In this document: positions 1 through 9,000 of the stretch, piece by piece | How positions within the stretch are numbered: the stretch's first letter is position 1 | How the letters are laid out: each line of letters begins with the position of its first letter | From: a virus | Direction: 5' to 3' (one strand) | Virus record (IMG/VR): IMGVR_UViG_3300020312_000538 | Location: 1 to 22,150 of that record | DNA length: 22,150 bases | Position numbers and translations under genes: made by a program | Notes under the pieces: generated by a model | The model's database searches: none | What the model saw: only the letters and a program-made list of their open reading frames with translations | Told to the model about the DNA's origin: nothing

Positions 1-3000
1 TTCTGGACACCACCGCAGCAGTGGATAATCCAACATTTCCGTTCATAGTATTGACGAAAAATTCTTTTGGATTTCCTGAACCACGATTCTGATACCCATA
101 AATTTGTCCCCAACTATATTTACCCCAGAAGGTATCAGTAGTTGCAGTTGTACCTACACCAACCTGAATATGGTTGTTTCCATAAGGTGTTGGGCCTGGT
201 TCAAACGCACATGTAACAGTTACAAGTCCAGAAACTGCATCTCCTACAGTAACCTGTTCAACTCTGAATACTCCACCTAGATAATCACCAGCAGTTACCA
301 TACCAACAACTTCATTTGCACCACTGGAAGTTGTAATACCAGTTAATGCATGTCCAACAACTAAGGAACTATCATAGATTGTGAAATAATCTCCTTTTTC
401 AAGTCCAGAATATTCGACACCAAGAGCATTTAGTGAGGAATAACCATATCCCAAATTAGTGTTATCATTATATTGAGATTTAAGAGTAAACGCTAGTTGT
501 GGGAGTCTATTACCAGCACCTGGCAACCAAGTATTTATCCCTACAATGTCACCAAAGTCACCTTTAGAATTAACTGCGAAAATGTCTTCTTTCTTGGCCT
601 TATCAGTTTCAATAATAACTGGTGGAGAACTACCAACTTCATAACCAAATCCACCATCATTTACTATAATTGAAGTAAGAACACCAGCAGTAACAGAAGA
701 AGTTGCAGAAGCCCTATTAACTACTGGATCTGCATAGAACTGTGTAGTTGCAGTTCCAACTGCAAGAATTCTGCGACTTGCAAAATCACCAAATGGCGTA
801 TCAACGATATCTCTAATTTGATTACTATGGTTTATTTCTCTCTTATTCCAGTTTGCGAGATCAAATGAATAGTACATGTCACCAACAGTACTGATTCCAA
901 TATAGAATCCATCTATAAACTTAATTGTCTTAAAGTCAAACGTAGCAGGATGAACTGTTCCAACAGGTAATTGTTGACTCCAAGGTTGCCAGTAGTTCTT
1001 ATCAGTTGAAATACCAATAGTACCATTGTCACCAACAACGATAAATCTATTTCCATCATAAATGACATCATTTAAGTCATAAATTTGATTACTAATCTTG
1101 TTTGCCCATCCCTTACCATCATTAGATGCAATGATCTCACCACCATTACCAACTGCAATAAATTCAGATTGTCCATAACAGACAGAATTTAATTGTTGTA
1201 AAGTACCAGAATATTGACTGAATGCCTCAGCAGTTGTAAGACCAACAGCAGTAAAGATAGATCCAGCAGCACCAACTGCAACCCATGTATTTCTAGTTCC
1301 TTCCCAAATAACATCTTGGAAATTACCTTCATAGGTACTATCAAATACTCCTGTCTGGTTAATAGCAGGAATTGTTCTTTCTTCTTTAAGATCCAAAGCA
1401 GACCAAGTACCTATACTGTTACCAATCGCAACTGCTCTTGCCATAGACGCATAATCACCTACAGCCATAACATTTAGACTGCCCTGATTGGCATAACTGA
1501 ATCCCATACCAACACCATTAAAGGTGATAGTATTACCAAATCCAATTTGCCCTCTTTCCCAGAAAGTACCACTCTTAGTATTAATGTAGTAACTACTTGA
1601 TCCAACAGCAACAATTGGTTCCTGTTGAGTAATAGCCTTAAATTCAACTGATTGAAGAACACCACTAATTCCATCAAATTTCCAATCTTTGATAGGATCT
1701 TTACGAGTAATTAATGCACTTGAAATAGCAACATTAGGACTTGCAAGATTACTATATCCAGTTCCACCATAACTGATAGCCAAAGAAGATATACTAGATG
1801 AAGTAGAAACAATAGAGGTTACAATACCTGGCTCTACAACATTATCATCAAAGACTTGTATATTTCTTTCAGCTTGAAGTAATTTATCAATATTTGTGAA
1901 TAATGGGAAGGCATTACTTACATGAATTCTGTCATCTAAATTTCCAACAGTCTTGATAATCCTTGTAGTAGGAAGAACCTTACTCTTCAAACTAGGTCTT
2001 GATTTTGGTATCAATACACCAGAAAGAATTTGATCCTGTCTTTGTTTAATCCAAGATAGTGGTCTATCAGCGTTTTGATCAGTATTAATTCCAATACTAT
2101 CGTATGTGAATGTTTCTAAAAGATCAGAAGCAACTATTCTCTTAGTTGTTCTTGGGAACTGATCAATATCAAATAAGTCTAACTTATTCTCTTTAATCTG
2201 TACAATATCACCAGACTTAACTGATTGAACTGGTTCAACTGTTTCAACGTCTCTCTTAGATCCTCTGAAGTAGAATACAGAACACTTAGAATTAGGTTTA
2301 GGAGCCTCAGTAAAGATAACTCTACTACCTTTGAAAGTATAAGAAGATTGTGGAGTCTGGAGAATATCATTAATGTAGATAAAGATATTGTTTGTAATAT
2401 CCATATCACTACCAGGCAGAGTCTTAAGACTCAATATTTCAGTCTCACCAGCAGTTGTTACTGATAAAGTAAACTTCTTACGTTGTCCATTAAAGTATGC
2501 GGAAATATCATCAAATAAGATGAATTGGCCAGGATAGAATCCTGAGAAAGTATCACTTTCTAGTTCTACAACTTTTAATTGGAATTCGGTAAGAACGCCA
2601 ACTCTTGGGTCAGTAGCAATACCAGAAACAGTTAATTCTTCGTCAACTTTAAATGCAGTTCCTTCTTCAAGAATATTATACTCACCAATTTGACCATCAA
2701 CGTTAACACGAATATCAACTTTGGAATCTGTTCCAAGACCTGTTGATCCAGAAACATATTCAAGTTTTCTGTTGAAATATGGGTCTGGTTCTGCAATATC
2801 AACATAAACTGGTTTGTCTATCCTACCACCTCTCTTGAATAGAGCTTTTTCAGTAGTTAATCCAGCATTAACTCTAAAGGTAGCACTGTCTATCTTCTCT
2901 ATAACATCAAATCCAGAGAATCCTTTCTCAATAGAAGAAGCAATTCTCTTACCTTGTTGAGAAAGTCCGCCCCTGTTATAGTTGTGATCTACAGTAGAAA

Positions 3001-6000
3001 TACCAACATTAACAACAAAGTTCTTACTATCAATAATCTTATCTACAAATGTACCACCAGATGCATAGTCAGTTCCACTTGCTGAATTATTAAATGCTCT
3101 TGGAGCAATAATAACACCCTGAACAGTACCACCAGAATTATAGTGTGTTGGAACGGTAGAAACACCGACGTTAGTTTCAATGTTATTAGCGTCTATAACT
3201 CTAGTAACAACAGATCCATTATACCAAGGATCTCCACCCTTCGGATATACATGAGAAGTTGCATTACCATCTCTTGAACACTTGAAGTATATGGACTCAT
3301 TTGCCAACTTAACAGTCTGTCCAACCTCAAGACTATGAGTTCCAATACTCATTGTCATAACACCAACAGACTCTTGATAAGTTGCACCACCAACGTTGAA
3401 ATTAACTTGGTTTGTTGCACCAACATTCAAACTAAGAGTATTTGATGTTATCTTAGTTGGTAATAATCCCTCAGCATGAGCAGGATCATCAATACCAGCT
3501 GCACCACAATTTAATGTGATTGTAGTATCACTAGTTGCTCCAATTGAAACAACTTTCTTATGAATAGGATCACTTGTACGTGGATAAGTGTGATTCGTAG
3601 CATGAGCATCTTGAGCACAAGTAAATGTCAAGGCATTTGTAGCAATTCCTACATTAGCATTATCGTCTACAACGAATCCGTGACCAGCACCAACTGTTAA
3701 TTCAAGATCTCCAATTACATCATTGTAAGATGCATCAGTAACGTTATATGTTACAAGAGTAGAAATACCACAGTTAATTGTTATTGTTGTACCCGTAACT
3801 GCCTTAATTCCAACCTGTTTGTTATTAATTGGGTCAGCATCACGAGGATATGCATGATTAGTTGCATGTGCATCTCTAGCACATGTCATTGTGATTGAAC
3901 GAGTATGAATACCAACAGTATTATTCGCCTTCTTAACACCATTAGTTGCAGAAGAAACGAATGTATGTACACCTACACTAGTTGAAGGAGGATTCTTAAC
4001 AACCTGAACAGAGAAAGTATTTGTATCTGTACCTAGAATAGGTAACCAAGTATTATAATAATCATCACTAGGACGAGGATATGCCTTAGGTGTTGCATGA
4101 GTGTCTATACCACAAGTAAAGACAAATGCATCTGGTTCAAACTTAACATATTCACCAACTTCCCATCCATGACCAGCAACGGTCACAGTCATTATACCAG
4201 CAGCAGGATTGTAATTTGCGTTTGTAGCAGTTGCTTGAGACTGTGCAAGTAAACCATGTCCAGCTCCAACTGTTAACTCAATATCTCCTGTTGATGGAGT
4301 ATATGTGGCGGTTGTAATACCACTAGAAACGATTGTAGAAACACCAACATTAACAGTGATTGATTTAACAGTAGTTGCTCCAATAGCAACGTTTGTAAGA
4401 CCATGTACAGGGTCAGAAGCCCTTGGATATGCATGATTAGTTGCATGATTATCTCTTTCACAAGTTAAAACAATACCACCTGTTGCAATTCCAACTGTAT
4501 TACTACCTGCAATTAATCCATGTGCAGCTGCAAACTTCAGAATCATATTACCTGTAACGGCATTATAAGACACATCAGTAGGAGTTAATTTCGTTCCAGT
4601 CCAAGAACCGACATGAATTGAATTTGTAGCAGCACTGACAAAGTTATGTTTGTAATTACCACCAGTAAATGCAACACCAGCAAGAGAACTTACGTAAGTG
4701 TGTGCATAATCTCCACCTTTAATTACTGCACCAGCTGTTGCACTAACGAAAGTATGTGCAAAGCCTGGTCTTGGATATGCATGTTCTGAAGCATGTTGAT
4801 CCATATCACAAGAGAATATCAATCCACCAGTTGCAATACCAACACTTGTGGCGGTAGTTAATCCGTGAGAACTATCAGTCGTAAAGGTTACAATACCAGT
4901 AGAAGGAGTGTAAGTAGATGTGGTTATATTGTACTTAACCAGACTTGTTATACCAACATTGAATGTAAAGGTGTCTGCTGTGGAGGTTAAAATACCAATT
5001 TCCTTATTATTAATTGGATCACCTGTATTTGACTTACCAACGAATAGTGTTATTGTGTTGGCAGTTGTAGCACCAATTGATACATTCTTGTTGTGTATTG
5101 GATCAGTATTACGAGGATATGTGTGATTAGTTGCATGTAGATCTCTCGCACATGTAAATGTCATTGAATTGGTAACAATACCAATTGGTTGACCAACTAA
5201 AAGTCCATGATTGGCAATGGTTATTTCCATCGATCCTGCTTCAGGATCATAAGTTGCAGCAGTTATATTCTTAGATACAATCTGACTAACACCTACATTA
5301 ACCGTAATTGTGTCAAGTGTAGTAGCACCAATAGCAACATTTGTAAGACCGTGAACTGGATCTGTTGATCTTGGATATCTGTGTTCTGTTGCGTGATTGT
5401 CTCTTGCACAAGTTAGATTAATTGAAGAAGTCTTAATACCAATTGTATTAGTGCCTGCAACCAATCCATGATTAGACCCAAATGTCAGAACCATATTACC
5501 TGTTTCTGCATTATAGGCAGCATTTGTTGGTGTTAATTTAGCACCACTTTGAGTAACATAAATCGACTCGGCATCAGCACTTACGAAATTATGTGCATAT
5601 GATCCACCAGTAAATGCAGCACCAGCTGTCGCACTTACAAATGTATGAGCATAACCTGATCTTGGATATGTGTGATCAGATCCATAATTATCTTGAGAAC
5701 ACTGGAAGGTATAAGAATTAGTTGTTAAACCAATTGTATCTCTTGCAATCGTTATATTATTTGGTATTGAATTTTCATATGTATGAATATAGTTACCACC
5801 AGAGATAACGGAATCCGCAGATGCTGAGATAAAGATATGCTCTGATTGGTTAGAAGACTTACCAACATCTAGGGTAATTGTTGTATCAGTTGTACCAGTA
5901 ATCTTAACTGCAGTATTGTAAGCGGGATCTGGGCCACTAATAGAAGTTGCTCTAGGATAAAAATGATTTGTAGCGTGATTATCTTGACCACAAGTAAACT

Positions 6001-9000
6001 TAAAGGCTCTCGTCTTAAGTTTTACTGAATTTCCTTTCTTAAGATAATGTTCACCAATATCTACAGTCATCAATCCAGTGAAAGGATTATAAGATCCACT
6101 TGTAGGACTGTGAGTAACAATGGTAGATACACCAACAGTAACCTTAAAGTTCGTGTCATCAATAGTTTCTACAGGTAACCACTGTTGATTTACTGGATCT
6201 GATGCCCTTGGATAACTCTTGATGGACTTTCTACCATCCATCATACATCTGAAATTAATAGAGTCTCTTTGGAATTGAACCCTATCTCCAGTTGTTAGAT
6301 TATGATCACCATTTGTTGTGACCGTCATAATGCCAGATGCAGCATCATAAGTCGCAAAATTAGTTGTTTGAGTTAATGAACCATTCAATCCATGACGATT
6401 AGAGAACACAGTTACAATACCAGTGCTGGCAGTATATGCAGCAGTTGTTATTGAGTAATTTTTAATCGTTGTTACACCAACATTAATGGTAATACTATTA
6501 TCAGTTGTTGCTCCAATACCAACACTCTTATTACCACCAATAGGATCATCAGGACGAGGATAAGCATGTTTCGTCTTATGTTCATCTCTGAAACATGTCA
6601 TAACGATTGATGCAGTATTAATTCCAACTGTATCAGTCGCTTTCTTCAATGCATTTGCAGAAGAACTCTTAAAGATATGATTAGTTGTATTTGTAGAAAT
6701 TCCAACAAAAACTGAGAATGTATTAATACCAACATTGTAAATTGGTAACCATTCGTTCAAATATGGATCAGATGCTCTTGGATATGCATGATCAGTTGCA
6801 TAATCATCTTCCTCACAGTTAAATGTAATCGCACCAAGATCAAATTTAACATAATCACCGCTAAGGAACCCATGAGCTGTGATTGTAGGTTCTAATACAC
6901 CTGTAGAAGGAGTATATGTTGCGGTTGTGATGGTGTGTGAGGTTGGAGAAGTATAAGAATGACCTGTTCCAACTGCCAATGTTAAATCACCTGTGGCAGG
7001 GTTATACCCAGCGTTAGTGATTGATCTTTCTTGAATAGTTGATACACCGACTCTAACTTCAAAAGTATTAGTTGTTGTATCAACAATTCCCAATTCTGTG
7101 TTATATGCTGGGTCTGTTGTACGAGGATATGCATGTTCCGTTGCATAATTATCTTTTGCACACTTGAATGTTAATGCACCTTTAGATATTTCAACCTTTG
7201 TTGAAGGTCTCTTAAGTCCACCAGCAACAGCAGATGCAAATGTATGGTCATAGACACCACCAGTAATTACGGCATCTGTTCCCACTCCACTAAATGTATG
7301 TCCATAATCACCACCAGAAATTACACCCTCAACTGCAACACCTTGGTTTGGAACAAATGAGTGTATAAAGTTACCAAGAGTTGTTACACCAACATTAGCT
7401 GTGAATATTGTACCAGCACAACTAACAATAGGAACCGATGTATTATAGAAGGGATCCTGTGGTCTTGGATAGAAATGGTTAGTTTGGAAAGCATCTTTAG
7501 CACATTTAAAGACGATAGAACCTTCTTTAAATTTAATACTTTCTCCAACAGTAAATCCATGAACCCTATCAAGAGAAACAGTAATAATACCAACAACAGG
7601 GTTATAATCTGCAAATCTAATATTGTACTTAACTATAGTTGTAACACCAACTTGTACAGTGATTGTTGTATCGCCTACTCCAGTAATAGGAACAGCAGTA
7701 TCATAAACAGGGTCGCTAGATCTTGGATAATACTTTGTAGATGTCTGACCATCCATCTCACACTTAAATCCAAGTGAAGATGGTTTAATTTTAATACTAG
7801 AACCTGATAATAGATCATGATCACCAATAGTCATGGTCATCACACCTACAGAAGGCGTATAATCAGCATCAGTAACACTGTAATTAACAATGGTACTCAT
7901 ACCAACAAATACTTCAAAGTTATCTGTTGTTTTATTAGATATTGGCAACCACTGATTACTTACAGGATCAGTAGTACGTGGATATGTATGAATGGTGGAA
8001 TTATCATCCATTGAACACTTAAATCCAATGGCATTATCATCAATCTTAATTTGATCACCATTGGCAAAACCATGACTAGGAACAGTTATGGTTAATATAC
8101 CAACAAGAGCATTATATCTTGCAGTTGTTATTGTATGAGATGTTGGCCCTGATAATCCATGGCCAGGAACTGTTAGAACTAATGCACCAGTACTAGGAAC
8201 ATAATCTGCATTTGTTGGTGTAGTTGTACCACCACCAACTATATCAATACATCCAGAAACAGTTCTTGATGGGACAAAAGTATGTGCATAATTGCCACCA
8301 ACTTTTATAGTCTTATCCTCAGAACTAACGAATTTATGTTCGTAATTACCACCACTGAATGTAGAGTTAGAAGTAGCACTAATAAACTTGTGAGTAAAAT
8401 CTCCACCAGTTAATAATGCACCTTCTTCTGCACGAAGGAACTTGTGATTATATGCACCACCAGTTATTAAAGCATCAGCATTTGCCTTATCAAATACATG
8501 AGTGAATTGATCCTTTGGAGGAGCAAATCCAACATCAATAGTAACTGTTGTACCAGCAATACCAACAATAGGAAGTGAAGTATCGTATGCAGTAGAACGA
8601 CTTCTTGGGTAATAGTGTTGATTTGCACCATTATCCAACTGACATGTAAATCCTAGACCAGTAAATACAACATCTTTACCCACCTTATAACCATGAGCAG
8701 CAGAAGTTGTTACTGTCATAACACCTGTAGTGTTATCATACTCTGCACTTGATATACCTAGTGCTGGATCATAATTACAAGTGAATGATATACCAGAAAG
8801 AATGACGCAATCGTCTTCGGTCAGATTATGATTCTTTCTAGTAGTAATTGTTGCAATACCAGTACTTTCATCATATTCTACTCCACCAACATTTACGGAA
8901 GGAGCACTTGTAAATGTAACCGCAATACCAGTTGCATATATGAAATCATCAGTTTCTAATCCATGTCCTTCATAGGCAATGAAAGAACCTATCCCTGCAT

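Larger units (their letters stand above)
3239..8644 (-). repeat. 18-copy C-x2-D-x5-[HK]-x-Y-P-[RK] protein repeat array
   Basis: Eighteen in-frame copies of a 14-residue core lie within the giant ORF, for example CARDAHATNHAYPR, CAQDAHATNHTYPR and CEMDGQTSTKYYPR. Core starts (low coordinate) are 3239, 3578, 3842, 4073, 4421, 4769, 5111, 5369, 5660, 5951, 6206, 6554, 6776, 7121, 7463, 7721, 7976 and 8603. Cys and Asp are present in 18 of 18, Tyr-Pro in 18, Arg in 17 (Lys once). The His before x-Tyr-Pro is kept in 15 and replaced by Lys in 3. Most cores are preceded by a strand such as SIxFT and followed by DPxxNxxVxI. Spacing falls into discrete classes near 225, 258, 291 and 345 nt, plus one 627-nt gap that looks like a unit lacking the core. 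I do not recognise this as a named family. Confidence 0.9.

Noticed and set aside
7361-7777. Plus-strand frame of 138 codons
   Set aside because: It lies opposite the giant ORF, is rich in Asn, Ser and Cys as an antisense shadow of repeated Thr/Val/Gly codons, and has no promoter or ribosome site.
3239-8644. Regularly spaced repeats as a CRISPR or other non-coding array
   Set aside because: The repeats diverge at synonymous positions, spacing is always a multiple of three and varies, and they translate as a conserved protein motif in one open frame.
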